From Pseudomonas sp. ISL-84 (lineage in GTDB: Bacteria > Bacillota > Bacilli > Bacillales > Cytobacillaceae): a stretch of 47,133 nucleotides of DNA. Under the pieces are notes generated by a model. It was not told the origin of the DNA and did no database searches. It was given only the letters and a program-made list of their open reading frames with translations. A program made the position numbers and the translations under genes. Positions 16,422 through 25,174 of the stretch are shown here, piece by piece. Positions within the stretch are counted from its first letter, which is position 1. Each line of letters begins with the position of its first letter. The stretch is from positions 25,235 to 72,367 of the forward strand of contig JAGGRA010000053.1 of NCBI GenBank assembly GCA_018613035.1, given 5' to 3'.

Positions 16422-16508
16422 CCACATTCCTGCGCTAGCATTAACTAACAGGTTCAAAGGGTCAGAACACCAATGTGTTCACTCTCAGCAAAAATGCTCC
16501 CCTTGTGG
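16422..16508 (-). ncRNA. TPP riboswitch (THI element)
   Basis: The minus strand shows the THI-box order: closing stem CCACAAGGGGAGC, then GCTGAGAG, a variable P3 hairpin (GAACACATTGGTGTTC), then TGACCCTTTGAACCTGTTAG, TTAATGCTAGCGCAGGAA and the return strand GTGG. Downstream, GGCAGA...TCTGCC (about 16393-16414) is a candidate terminator stem with a weak T-tract. CTCCTTT could pair with the AAGGGGGA ribosome site, so control may be by termination, by sequestration, or both. Confidence 0.92.
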
Positions 16509-16533
16509 TAACGTTATCAAATTATTCCATTTT

Positions 16534-16562
16534 ATTATATATTATTTTCTAATCTATGGAAA
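16534..16562 (-). promoter_or_regulatory. promoter of the TPP riboswitch-thiT transcript
   Basis: On the minus strand TTTCCA, 17 bases, then TATAAT. The start site would fall about 18 bases before the aptamer. Confidence 0.5.
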
Positions 16563-16566
16563 GGGT

Positions 16567-17910
16567 TTATTTACCTTCCTCAAATAGCTCTTGCTCATCC
16601 CATTTGCCATACCGGTAATAAAGGAAAGCGATCACACTGCTAATGGCAAAGCTGACTCCCATGCCTGCAGCGATGCCCTTCTCCCCCATAAATTTTGAAA
16701 AAAGATAGGTCAAAGGATAGCGCAGAACCCAAAAAGAAATGATGTTAAGTACCAGCACCTGAAACATTGCTCCAGAAGCCCTTACTATCCCATTTAGGAT
16801 AAAATTAATACCAAGCAATGGATAAAAAAATGCTATCATTTTTAAATAATCGGTTCCATATTCAAGCGCTTCTTTTTCCTGGATAAACAGGCTTACTCCA
16901 TATTCAGCCATCAATACCGTTATCAGTGCGATGACAAGCATAAATACAAGATTATAAATCACTCCGAAAAGAGCAATTTTATGAACGCGATCCCATTTAT
17001 TACTGCCAATATTCTGCCCTGCCATACTGTTTACAGCAGTCCCCAAAGCCATAGCCGGGAGCATAATGATGCTGTCTATCCGCTGTGCTGCACCAAATCC
17101 GGCAACCACATCTCCCCCAAACGATGTGACAACACTCATAATGGCCATCACCCCAGCTGAAATAACGGTCATTTGCAGACCAGATGGAATGCCAAGCTTG
17201 AAAATGAATGCTGCCTCTTCCTTCTGCGGCCATGAAGGCATGGTGAATGGTGCCAGATTTTTGCGGAGAATAAGCGCCATGCCGGCCAGAAAAGCAATTC
17301 CCTGTGAAACAATGGTTGCATACGCAGCCCCTTCTATTCCAAGATTAAATATCCAAATGAAAAGCGGATCCAAAATTGCATTCAGAATCACCGCAATGAA
17401 CACAAAGTATAATGGAGTTTTACTGTCTCCCAAAGCACGAAGCACAGTGCCGATAAAATTATAGCCAAATAAAAATAGAATGCCGAGAAAGTTAATTTGC
17501 AGATAAGCTGCTGCGTCTGGAATTATTCCCGCAGGAGTCCCCATGAAGACCAATATTTTTTCGGAAAATAAAAATCCTGCCAAGCCGAGTCCTATGGATA
17601 GGACTGTTAAAATCACGACGAAGGCATTTAAATATCTCTTAAGCCCCTTTTCATTGTCTCCTCCCTTTTGCTGAGACAAAATGGTCAAAGTAGCATTGTT
17701 AATGCCAATAATAAAGGAAAGCACAGTAAAAATAACAGTCCCTGAAACCGCTATGGCTCCCAAAGCATTAGCTCCAAGCAAATTTCCGACCCACAAACTG
17801 TCAATAAATTGATAGGAAACCTGCAGCAAATTTGTCAGCATGATGGGTGCTGAAAAAATAAGGAGCTGTTTAAATATATTCCCTTTCGTAAAATCCTGCT
17901 GGCTGTTCAT
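16567..17910 (-). CDS. MATE family efflux transporter
   Basis: This 447-aa integral membrane protein has twelve helices in two similar halves, each beginning with an IFKQLLIFSAPIMLTNLLQ / FIFKLGIPSGLQMTVISAGVMA pattern. SYQFIDSLWVGNLLGANALGAIAVSG is typical of the MATE family. MATE proteins export cationic drugs or metabolites using Na+ or H+; the substrate here is unknown. The ATG at 17910 has AAGGTG 6 bases upstream. The stop lies close to the thiT promoter, and no clear terminator separates them. Confidence 0.9.
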   Translation of the reverse strand: MNSQQDFTKGNIFKQLLIFSAPIMLTNLLQVSYQFIDSLWVGNLLGANALGAIAVSGTVIFTVLSFIIGINNATLTILSQQKGGDNEKGLKRYLNAFVVILTVLSIGLGLAGFLFSEKILVFMGTPAGIIPDAAAYLQINFLGILFLFGYNFIGTVLRALGDSKTPLYFVFIAVILNAILDPLFIWIFNLGIEGAAYATIVSQGIAFLAGMALILRKNLAPFTMPSWPQKEEAAFIFKLGIPSGLQMTVISAGVMAIMSVVTSFGGDVVAGFGAAQRIDSIIMLPAMALGTAVNSMAGQNIGSNKWDRVHKIALFGVIYNLVFMLVIALITVLMAEYGVSLFIQEKEALEYGTDYLKMIAFFYPLLGINFILNGIVRASGAMFQVLVLNIISFWVLRYPLTYLFSKFMGEKGIAAGMGVSFAISSVIAFLYYRYGKWDEQELFEEGK

Positions 17911-18294
17911 CCCCTACACCTTTTTCTATTTATAAAGTAATAAGTTCTATTATCAATGATTTTCCTTTTAACTTCCAATCATATGAATTTAAAACGCAAA
18001 ACGGCGTTTGGATAGCTTTTCCTACTTTCGAGATAAAATAAATTTGTTTTGGGAATCTCAAAAATAAGATTGTTTGGGCCCGGATCATACTTGGAATGGT
18101 GCTAGTCTGATTGTGTGCATTCCCTTTTGTCACATATCTTTCACAAATAAGCATCTTTTAAGGCCTGTTATAGCACACTTTAGCGGCCAAAATATTATTT
18201 TTCCATAATTTACAACGTTTAAAAAGTGTAAAAGCCTATAAATAACTTTTCTTTTTCCTTATAATGAGAATATGTTCAATAAGGAGGGAATTAG
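17911..18294. other. 384-bp intergenic region, MATE gene to FtsH-like gene
   Basis: It lies between divergent genes. It holds a TTTACA/TGTAAA inverted repeat (18209-18232), a TATAAT at 18260-18265 placed suitably for the protease gene but without a good -35, and an AAACGC/GCGTTT hairpin near 17993. The 74-aa minus-strand frame at 17930-18154 has no ribosome site and is not called. Confidence 0.4.
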
Positions 18295-20025
18295 TTGAAA
18301 TCACGTTTACAGAAACCTTCGACGATTGTTTCGCTTTTATTGGTGGTCACGGTGATTTTGGCAGCGGTTATTTGGACCGTACAAACAGGAAATAAGGAAG
18401 TGACAGTCCCGTTTTCTTCTGTGGAAAAGCTTATTGCCTCCCAGGATGGAAAGACTGTTGCAATACAGGAATATAAAAACGGCAAACTACTAATTACTGC
18501 CCCTGATGGAGAGTATATTTCACATGTGCCTCCTAACAGTGAAATGGTTGATAAATTAGTAGAAACCTATAATATACAATATACTTTCGCAACAACAGGC
18601 CCGTATACGCCTTGGATTCTTGGCGGATTGGTCTTATTATTCATAGCCATCGGAATTTACTTATTTAAATCTGGAAAAGGCGGAATGGGCGCTACAAATA
18701 CCATGAAGCAAAGTGTTTCAAAGCCAAAGCCCCTTCCTTCCATTTCACTTGAAGATGTGGGCGGCATCCAGGAAGAAATGAAAGAGGAAATCATGCAGAC
18801 TCTTTCTATTTTAAAAGAGCCTGAACGCTCGCTGAAAATGGGGATTAAACCCCCGAAGGGCATTCTTTTATACGGACCTCCCGGAACGGGTAAAACATTG
18901 CTTGCACAGGCAATTGCCAAGGAACTTGGCGCAACGTTCTTCTCAACCAGCGGTTCCGGCTTTAATGAATTATTTGTCGGTGTGGGAGCTTCCCGTGTAA
19001 GAAATCTTTTCCAAAATGCAAGAAAGTATGCACCTGCTGTTGTGTTTATCGATGAAGTGGATGCACTGGCAGGCCGAAGAAAGCAGCATGGCGGAGAAGA
19101 AAGTGAAAAAACATTAACCGAACTTCTTGTCCAGCTTGATGGCGGGCATTCCAATGACGGGATTTTGTTTATCGCAGCAACAAACCGAAAGGATATGCTG
19201 GACGAAGCATTCCTTCGTCCTGGCCGAATTGACTTCTCTTTCAATGTCCCGCTTCCTGATACAAAGGGCCGAAGAGAGATTATCAACATTCATACGAAAA
19301 ATAGATTGCTGGCTGAAGATGTCATGACGACTCTTGGTGATTTAGCTGAAAGCACTTCAGGCTTCTCTGGCGCAGACCTTCATTCACTATTTGAAACTGC
19401 AAGCCGAAGAGCTGTACGAAATGGCCAGGAAATTATCTCGAAAGAAGATTTGGATTATGCGCTTGACCGTACAATCCTTGGTACCACTACCCGTGCTCTT
19501 CAGGATGCAGGAACCAAACAGCGCGTAGCGATTCATGAAGCTGGCCACGCTTTGATTGCAGCTTTGACCAAGCCGGGGTCAGTGCGTAAGGCAACAATCA
19601 TTCCACGTGGTGAAGCCCTTGGATATGTTGCTCCTATACAAAAGGAACTTCATCTTTCCACAACCAGCGAGCTGCTTGATCAAGTAGCCATGATTCTTGC
19701 AGGCGGTGTAGCCGAAAGATTGATTCTCGGTGAGCACAGCATTGGTGTCAGCGGCGATGTTAAGCAAGCTAAGCATATTATCGAGCAAATGGTCGATACA
19801 GGTCTGCTGGATAACGGCTTCGAGCTTACTTTTAATAAAGGACAAAAAGAAGCTAAGATGCAGGATCTATTCCAAAAAGCGCTGGAAAGATGCGAACTGT
19901 TAATTGCAAACCATCAGCCGCAATTTGAAAATCTTGTAGAAGCTCTTCTTGAAAAAGAGACTTTGGAAGGTACAGAGGTTCAGGAGATTGTGGGAGAATT
20001 AAATGTTGATATGGTTATAGCTTAA
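18295..20025 (+). CDS. FtsH-like ATP-dependent membrane zinc metalloprotease (short form)
   Basis: This 576-aa protein has TM helix 1 at about 10-30, a small extracytoplasmic domain (32-105), and TM helix 2 at about 106-124. The AAA+ module follows: Walker A GPPGTGKT at 194-201, Walker B FIDE at 251-254, pore loop LFVGVG near 226-231, second region of homology near 295-312. The M41 protease has HEAGH at 414-418 and the third zinc ligand Asp488 in GVSGDV. All catalytic residues are present, so it should be active. Canonical FtsH is about 640 aa; this is shorter at the C-terminus and divergent (TSGSGFNELF instead of ISGSDFVEMF), so it is probably a second paralogue. TTG start with AGGAGGG upstream. 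Confidence 0.88.
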   Translation: MKSRLQKPSTIVSLLLVVTVILAAVIWTVQTGNKEVTVPFSSVEKLIASQDGKTVAIQEYKNGKLLITAPDGEYISHVPPNSEMVDKLVETYNIQYTFATTGPYTPWILGGLVLLFIAIGIYLFKSGKGGMGATNTMKQSVSKPKPLPSISLEDVGGIQEEMKEEIMQTLSILKEPERSLKMGIKPPKGILLYGPPGTGKTLLAQAIAKELGATFFSTSGSGFNELFVGVGASRVRNLFQNARKYAPAVVFIDEVDALAGRRKQHGGEESEKTLTELLVQLDGGHSNDGILFIAATNRKDMLDEAFLRPGRIDFSFNVPLPDTKGRREIINIHTKNRLLAEDVMTTLGDLAESTSGFSGADLHSLFETASRRAVRNGQEIISKEDLDYALDRTILGTTTRALQDAGTKQRVAIHEAGHALIAALTKPGSVRKATIIPRGEALGYVAPIQKELHLSTTSELLDQVAMILAGGVAERLILGEHSIGVSGDVKQAKHIIEQMVDTGLLDNGFELTFNKGQKEAKMQDLFQKALERCELLIANHQPQFENLVEALLEKETLEGTEVQEIVGELNVDMVIA

Positions 20026-20029
20026 AAGT

Positions 20030-20064
20030 GAAGCCGGCCCTGAATGGGGCCGGCTTTGTTATTT
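20030..20064 (+). terminator. terminator of the FtsH-like gene
   Basis: AAGCCGGCCC-TGAAT-GGGGCCGGCTT followed by TGTTATTT. Confidence 0.85.
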
Positions 20065-20180
20065 GTATGGGGTATATGTTTCGCTGACTGAGATTATTGC
20101 AATGGTTCATTTATAGCGGGTGCTTTTTTACATTAATGTGACCTCTTTCTTTGATGGATTGTTCCCATTATAGTTAGTGA

Positions 20181-20440
20181 GATTAACGACGAAATAGTCT
20201 GCTCCCTCTTAGATATGGTAGTTAATCATTGGGATTAACGACGAAACTGTCTGCTCTTCCTTGGAAATGGTAGTTAATTATTGGGATTAACGACGAAATT
20301 GTCTGCTCTCCCTTGGATATGGTAGTTAATCATTGGGATTAACGACGAAATTGCCTGCTTTCCCTTGGGTATGGTAGTTATTCAGTGACATTAACAACGA
20401 AACTGCAATCTTCCCCTATGCGATGGTAGTTAATTATCAT
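20181..20440. repeat. array of five 52-bp tandem repeats with hairpin units
   Basis: Copies start at 20181, 20233, 20285, 20337 and 20389, a strict 52-bp period. The first four are highly alike and the fifth has diverged. Each junction carries arms TGGTAGTTAATC and GATTAACGACGA, which pair at 10 of 12 positions, so each unit can form a hairpin in DNA or RNA. A degenerate half copy precedes the array. It occupies the intergenic region between two convergent terminators and encodes no protein. Confidence 0.9.
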
Positions 20441-20496
20441 CTTTTATAATAAATTATTCGAACTAGTTTCCTTGTTCTCAGCTTTTGTTCTGCAAT

Positions 20497-20621
20497 CGGC
20501 CGGTAAATCCGTATTTTGGCCGGTATTTCTTTCCAATCGGCCGGTAAATGCGCTGTTTTGGCCGGTATTTCTCTATAATTGGCCGGTAAAACTGCTGATT
20601 TGACCGGTATTTATATCTTAT
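20497..20621. repeat. GGCCGGTA short tandem array
   Basis: Six units of 20-22 bp each begin with GGCCGGTA (the last with GACCGGTA) and alternate between GGCCGGTAAA and GGCCGGTATTT, so the higher-order period is 41-42 bp in three copies. It lies 57 bp after the 52-bp array in the same convergent intergenic region. Confidence 0.85.
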
Positions 20622-20651
20622 CCGCAAAGAGCAGCCTTTTTAGCAAAAAAA

Positions 20652-20692
20652 TCAAAGCCCCAGCCTGAAAGTTTGTTTTGGCTGGGGCTTTT
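20652..20692. terminator. terminator of the M14 carboxypeptidase gene
   Basis: AAAGCCCCAGCC/GGCTGGGGCTTT 12-bp stem with A/T runs on both sides. Confidence 0.85.
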
Positions 20693-20696
20693 TCAG

Positions 20697-23096
20697 TTAT
20701 TTGATTGTTATTTTAGCAGAATTATAGTTGTTTCCCTTTTCAACCGGGTTGTAATTTTTTTCGATATTGCCGGCTGCGTCTACGGAGAACCAGTTGATGG
20801 TTGTTGTGTTTTCAATTTTAAGCTTTTCTGCTTGCTCACGGGTTCCGCTCAGCTGCAGTTTATTGGATTCAAAAGTTGGCCTGGTTCCATCCAGTGTGTA
20901 GTAGATGCTGGCTGGTTCGCTTGTTTGGAACTCAACATTTACTGGTCCATTAAAGGTTCCTTTGCCAGGCACAGCCTTTGTGGACGGAGACTGTTTATCC
21001 TTAAATTGGTTATAGGCAACCTCAATCAATCCGATAAGGCCATTGGCAAATTCCATTGCTTCTTCATGGCCTTCTTCAAAGTCCGGCTGGAATCCAACTG
21101 CTCTCCATCGATCTTCTTCTTCATCCCATAAATCGGCCCCAACTTCAAAGTTCCATGCGTAGATTCCTTTTTCATACCATAAATAATCAGCTGAATTGCC
21201 GGCTGCTGAGTATAATACATCTGGAATTGGGCCTGTACGGCTTGGTAAAATAACAGTGCCGCGGTGATCCTGAATTTCATTTAAAATATGATCAGATGCT
21301 GCCCAATAGAAGGCTTCCTCACCTGCAGTCGGTCTTGGGAGTGTCGTGCGGTTTGCATCATAGGCACCTGGCGACCACATGAAATAACCGCCGTAGCTAT
21401 GGATATTCATCGCAAATTTAATATTCGGGTTTTGATCTGCCAGCCAAACTAGATTTTGTGCTTCAGGCTCAGATGTTTCTTCAGGACCGGCATATGTGGT
21501 GCTCGTACAGTTTGTAGTACTGGCTCCAATAAAACCATCGAACGCGGAACCGACTGAATGGTTACGGTTCAAGTCCACTCCCCAGCTATTTCGGCGCTCT
21601 GGGTCAGATGCCGTTGGACCGCAGTGGTTGGTCATGTTTTTCCGCTGCATATTATAATCATAGAAGCTGTAATGGGCTCCATCCGGATTCGCAGATGGAA
21701 CCAGGAAAATGTCCAGGTTATCTACTAACTTTCTTGTTTCTCCATCATGAGCATAGTTACGAAGCAAACGTTCCGCCGTTTCTATTGTAACCAGCGGAGT
21801 CACCCATTCACGAGCATGCTCTTGTGCATAGCCAAGCACACCAGGCTTTGAACCGTCCCGATGCTTTCCAATTCGAATGGCTTTTACAGTGAATGGATCT
21901 CGTGAGATTTTTCCCGGAGCTTTAAGGTTATCGGTTAACTGGGCTTCTGTTGGATCAACATTTCCCAATCCACTATTCCCTCTGTATGTAGTGGCAGTTA
22001 CCAGATTGCTTGCCTGGGAATTAATTGCTGCTGCGACCTCTCTTGCAGCGCTTACGGAATTCCCGTTAGAATCGGTCGCTAATTCCACAATAATCCGTTT
22101 CTCTTCAACTATTACATTAAGAGGAGAATGGGTGTCACCTGTATTTCTGAATTCTACAGAAATATCGTTTCCGCCCTCATGCCCCCACGCTTTTGATGTC
22201 ATTACCACACTGTTATCCGTCATACTGCCAAGGATCGCCTGTGCATTCCTGCGGTAACCGTTTGTTTTATTCGGCATTTCAATAATTTCAACTAAATCAG
22301 GAAATTCCGCTGCCAATTTTTCTGCCCGCTCGTAAAGTTCGGTAGGATCCATATAATGGTCTACAAAGTCTTTTACATAATGCTTTTTCGGATTTCCAGG
22401 CTTATCATCGCCAAGCCATTCTGTTACAGACTGGCTTGCTGTACCGCCCAGATTGCTTTCAATTTTTACTTGATTCGGTATCTGATCTATAGGCAAAAGC
22501 AAATAGTGGTATAGATACTCCCCCATATCTACCTTCCTGCTGAGTGCAGCAGTTTTCTCAACACCATCCTCTGCCCAGTGCGCAGTCAAAGCGGTGCTTG
22601 ATGTTTCTCCTGCATTAGACTTCGCTTCAAGGTATAAAAATGTGCCGGATTGATTCGTGAAATGATTGGCTCTCAAAATAGTAATCTGATCCTCAGCAGC
22701 CGTGATTGAATTCTCCTGCTGCTGTGCCTGTCTGCGTTCCTCCGTTCTTTCCTTCCATTGTTTTTCATTGATTAAAGTTTCTTTCACTTTAATCCCATGA
22801 GTTTCTAAAAGAGCGATTTCTGTCGGCGTTACAACAGCATCAGCCTCAATAACACCATCATGCTCGTGGATCCGGTGAGTCAAATCAATGCCCAATTCCT
22901 GCAATTTATCCATTGCCTGCTTATTCGGCACCTCAAGCTGGACGACAGATACAGATTCTTCAACTGGCAATGGCTGTCCATCCTGTTGAACAGCAGCGGT
23001 TGGTGTGCTAAAGGATGGGTATACCGTGGAGAAACCCAGCCCGGAAATTGCAGTCAAGACGACTAGACCGCTTTTCCACTTCTTATTCTTTGACAA
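20697..23096 (-). CDS. large secreted M14 zinc carboxypeptidase
   Basis: This 799-aa secreted protein has a signal peptide at residues 1-35, an N-terminal region to about 240, and an M14 peptidase domain at about 240-700 that cleaves C-terminal residues from peptides. Zinc ligands are H427 and E430 (EHAREW) and H566 (NIHSYGG); the catalytic Glu is E651 (WNFEVG). SANPDG and DLNRNHS carry substrate-binding residues. An insertion of about 110 residues (290-400) interrupts the fold before the first zinc ligand. A C-terminal module (705-799) with PASIYYTLDGTRPT is of the chitobiase C-terminal (CHB_HEX_C) type. The TTG start at 23096 has AGGAGG 10 bases upstream; the nearer ATG is out of frame. Confidence 0.9.
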   Translation of the reverse strand: MSKNKKWKSGLVVLTAISGLGFSTVYPSFSTPTAAVQQDGQPLPVEESVSVVQLEVPNKQAMDKLQELGIDLTHRIHEHDGVIEADAVVTPTEIALLETHGIKVKETLINEKQWKERTEERRQAQQQENSITAAEDQITILRANHFTNQSGTFLYLEAKSNAGETSSTALTAHWAEDGVEKTAALSRKVDMGEYLYHYLLLPIDQIPNQVKIESNLGGTASQSVTEWLGDDKPGNPKKHYVKDFVDHYMDPTELYERAEKLAAEFPDLVEIIEMPNKTNGYRRNAQAILGSMTDNSVVMTSKAWGHEGGNDISVEFRNTGDTHSPLNVIVEEKRIIVELATDSNGNSVSAAREVAAAINSQASNLVTATTYRGNSGLGNVDPTEAQLTDNLKAPGKISRDPFTVKAIRIGKHRDGSKPGVLGYAQEHAREWVTPLVTIETAERLLRNYAHDGETRKLVDNLDIFLVPSANPDGAHYSFYDYNMQRKNMTNHCGPTASDPERRNSWGVDLNRNHSVGSAFDGFIGASTTNCTSTTYAGPEETSEPEAQNLVWLADQNPNIKFAMNIHSYGGYFMWSPGAYDANRTTLPRPTAGEEAFYWAASDHILNEIQDHRGTVILPSRTGPIPDVLYSAAGNSADYLWYEKGIYAWNFEVGADLWDEEEDRWRAVGFQPDFEEGHEEAMEFANGLIGLIEVAYNQFKDKQSPSTKAVPGKGTFNGPVNVEFQTSEPASIYYTLDGTRPTFESNKLQLSGTREQAEKLKIENTTTINWFSVDAAGNIEKNYNPVEKGNNYNSAKITIK

Positions 23097-23169
23097 AAAA
23101 CATGCACCTCCTATTTTTCTGTTGGCTGTTTTCGCAAAGTTTGTTGCTTACAAACTAGTTTTAATTACT

Positions 23170-23240
23170 AAGTTGATTGGAGCGGAAATCAACGGGCAAG
23201 CTTTATAGTCCAAAAACAACAATCTATACGAAAAAAGCCT
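23170..23240. repeat. dispersed repeat, copy 2
   Basis: Positions 23199-23240 match the first 34 bases of the window. The preceding TTGATTGGAGCGGAAATCAA (about 23173-23192) resembles the end of a repeat I have often seen dispersed in Bacillaceae genomes (GGAGCGGAAATCAACG), so this may be a remnant of that element. The last point is from memory and not checked. Confidence 0.45.
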
Positions 23241-23484
23241 TTCTCTTAAACAAGCCCATTATAAGATTTATCAATAGAATAAATTGTCATATTTAGACAG
23301 ATAACCAGAAAATAAGCTAATATCCCTAACCCTGAAAAAATAAATTGAATTTCATATAGAATTATAGATTTATGATCCTGCATCAAAATACTTAATAAGG
23401 CTGCAACATGCTGTTGAATGAGGTTGAAACAGGCCTTGATACTCAATTTAAAAAGCGGTATTCGTACTTGTTTAATAGGGAAGT

Positions 23485-23492
23485 TTGTCGAA
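23485..23492 (+). promoter_or_regulatory. Spo0A box (exact) upstream of the sensor kinase
   Basis: TTGTCGAA is an exact 0A box. A second near-match TTGTCGAT lies at 23591-23598. Both are upstream of the KinB-like kinase gene. Confidence 0.5.
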
Positions 23493-23667
23493 GGCGCTGG
23501 AAAAAGGAAGGAACGTTTTAGGAGGTAAGTTTTTTATAATTATATATTATGTAATCTATAGTCGTTAAAAAGTAAATTTTTATCAAAAGATTGTCGATTT
23601 ATAAAGGAGTCTCTCTCCTTTTTGTTTAATTAGTTAATAGATAAACAGGTATGGAGGCATGGTTCTT

Positions 23668-24972
23668 TTGAATGATTTTGCAGCTGACTTGATCTTGCAT
23701 TTTTTGATCATGATGATAATACCTTTTACCAATAACCTGCTTTCTCATCAAAGAGCAGGTATGAAGTCACGGTCATTTCTTATAGTTGCGCTTATTTTCT
23801 CCCTTTTCTTGACTATGGCTTTTCCTGTCACAATTGCTGGGGATCAGTCTTTCGATTTAAAATTTATACCCGTATTTGTGGCTTATTTCTATATCCATCC
23901 TGTTGCGGGGATTATTACGATCAGTGTATTAATCGGTTTTAAAGCCATTTTTTCAGCAGGATCCCTCCTCTTCATGATTTTGAATTATTCCATTATCGCT
24001 GTTCTCTTTTATTTTGCGTCGAAATATTATCAGAAATGCTCTTTCAGGCAAAAGCTTAGTTTAGCAGCGGTATTTTATGTACCAATTACCATTACCCGTT
24101 ATCTAATTTTTATCCAAGAGGGGCTTTACGGGGAAGCTCTATACCTTGTCTTGTTCTCAATCGTTTCAATTGTCACGATTTCCATGATTATTTATTTAAT
24201 TGAAATCAATCGATTGCAAGCTGCCATGATGGAAAAACTAAAGAGTGCAGATAAATTAAATGCCATTAGCCAGCTGGCAGCATCTGTTGCCCACGAAATC
24301 AGAAATCCAATGACCACGGTAAGAGGATTTCTGCAAATGCTAAAGGATGACCAGAATCTCACTTCGGATCAGAGTACCTTCATCTCAGTGTCATTGGAAG
24401 AGCTTGACCGGACAAACCACATTATCAATGATTTTCTTTCACTGGCTCGTCCGGATAGCTCAGTTTCCGGAAAGGTCCTTCTTTCGGCTACACTATTTGA
24501 AGTGGCGGATTTTATGAGGTCGTATGCTTTAATGGCTAAGGTCGAAATTAAAACTAAAATTTCTGAAGGTATTTTTATTAATGGCAATAGGAATGAACTC
24601 AAGCAGCTTTTTATTAATCTTATAAAAAATAGTATTGAAGCAATGCCTGATGGAGGAATTTTGGAGGTTTCCGCATTTGAAAAAGGAAGCACTGCATATA
24701 TTCAAATAATCGATGAGGGAATTGGCCTTTCACAAAAGCAATTGTCAATGGTGGGCCAGCCATACTATTCAACGAAAACAAAAGGTACCGGGCTTGGCCT
24801 GATGATCTCTTTTGACATTATTAAACGCATGAAGGGCGAGTATAATATTGATAGCGAAGAGAATAATGGGACGACTTTTACAATCAAGCTGCCATTGTTT
24901 AAATTATCTGATGAACAGGTAAAGACTTCACTCGCTAAAGTAAACTCTGCCGGCCGGCACCAACCGAATTAG
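23668..24972 (+). CDS. membrane sensor histidine kinase, KinB-like
   Basis: The product is 434 aa from a TTG at 23668, or 437 aa from the ATG at 23659. The TTG has GGAGG 10 bases upstream while the ATG is only 1 base from it. The N-terminus has about six membrane helices (to residue 185) with almost no extracellular loop. A HisKA domain follows with phospho-accepting H212 (SVAHEIRNPMTTVRGF) and a HATPase domain (N box FINLIKNSIEAM, G1 DEGIGLS, G2 GTGLGLM). No response regulator is adjacent. Orphan kinases of this layout, such as KinB, feed the sporulation phosphorelay to Spo0F/Spo0A; that role is inferred and is supported by the Spo0A boxes upstream. Confidence 0.85.
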   Translation: MNDFAADLILHFLIMMIIPFTNNLLSHQRAGMKSRSFLIVALIFSLFLTMAFPVTIAGDQSFDLKFIPVFVAYFYIHPVAGIITISVLIGFKAIFSAGSLLFMILNYSIIAVLFYFASKYYQKCSFRQKLSLAAVFYVPITITRYLIFIQEGLYGEALYLVLFSIVSIVTISMIIYLIEINRLQAAMMEKLKSADKLNAISQLAASVAHEIRNPMTTVRGFLQMLKDDQNLTSDQSTFISVSLEELDRTNHIINDFLSLARPDSSVSGKVLLSATLFEVADFMRSYALMAKVEIKTKISEGIFINGNRNELKQLFINLIKNSIEAMPDGGILEVSAFEKGSTAYIQIIDEGIGLSQKQLSMVGQPYYSTKTKGTGLGLMISFDIIKRMKGEYNIDSEENNGTTFTIKLPLFKLSDEQVKTSLAKVNSAGRHQPN

Positions 24973-25131
24973 GCGTCACTCTTTGAGGAAAATTAAATGA
25001 AATTTCTGCTCTGGTGTCAAAATTTTGCTTCCGCGATTTGAGTAAGGGCTTTATGGATGGAATCAATGGAATACAATGAACCGGGAAATGCAAGTGCTCC
25101 CCGATGATGCTGTAAAAAGGAAAAGGGCATA

Positions 25132-25164
25132 GAAAAAAGCCTTCAATGAAGGCTTTTTTGTTTG
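25132..25164. terminator. bidirectional terminator
   Basis: AAAAAAGCCTTC-AAT-GAAGGCTTTTTTG between the kinase side and the opposing lmo0937-type gene. Confidence 0.8.
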
Positions 25165-25174
25165 AACTTCTTTC

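Larger units (their letters stand above)
23097..23667. other. 571-bp divergent intergenic region
   Basis: It separates the secreted carboxypeptidase from the sensor kinase. It holds the second copy of the dispersed repeat, two Spo0A-type boxes, and an AAAGGAG/CTCCTTT hairpin with a T-run (23601-23625) in the kinase leader. The minus-strand frame 23246-23446 encodes one hydrophobic segment but has a TTG start and no ribosome site, so it is not called. Confidence 0.4.

Noticed and set aside
17930..18154. 74-aa minus-strand frame upstream of the MATE gene
   Set aside because: No ribosome site, unusual composition and AT-rich intergenic position.
18209..18232. TTTACA/TGTAAA inverted repeat as a defined operator of the FtsH-like gene
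   Set aside because: Arms of six bases with AT-rich content are too common to assign.
20181..20440. CRISPR array
   Set aside because: Units are contiguous 52-bp copies whose whole length is repeated, with no unique spacers and no cas genes.
23246..23446. 66-aa hydrophobic minus-strand frame
   Set aside because: TTG start without a ribosome site, no terminator, and no recognisable family.
25076..25132. 18-codon plus-strand frame before the 25132 terminator
   Set aside because: Too short, with only a weak ribosome site.
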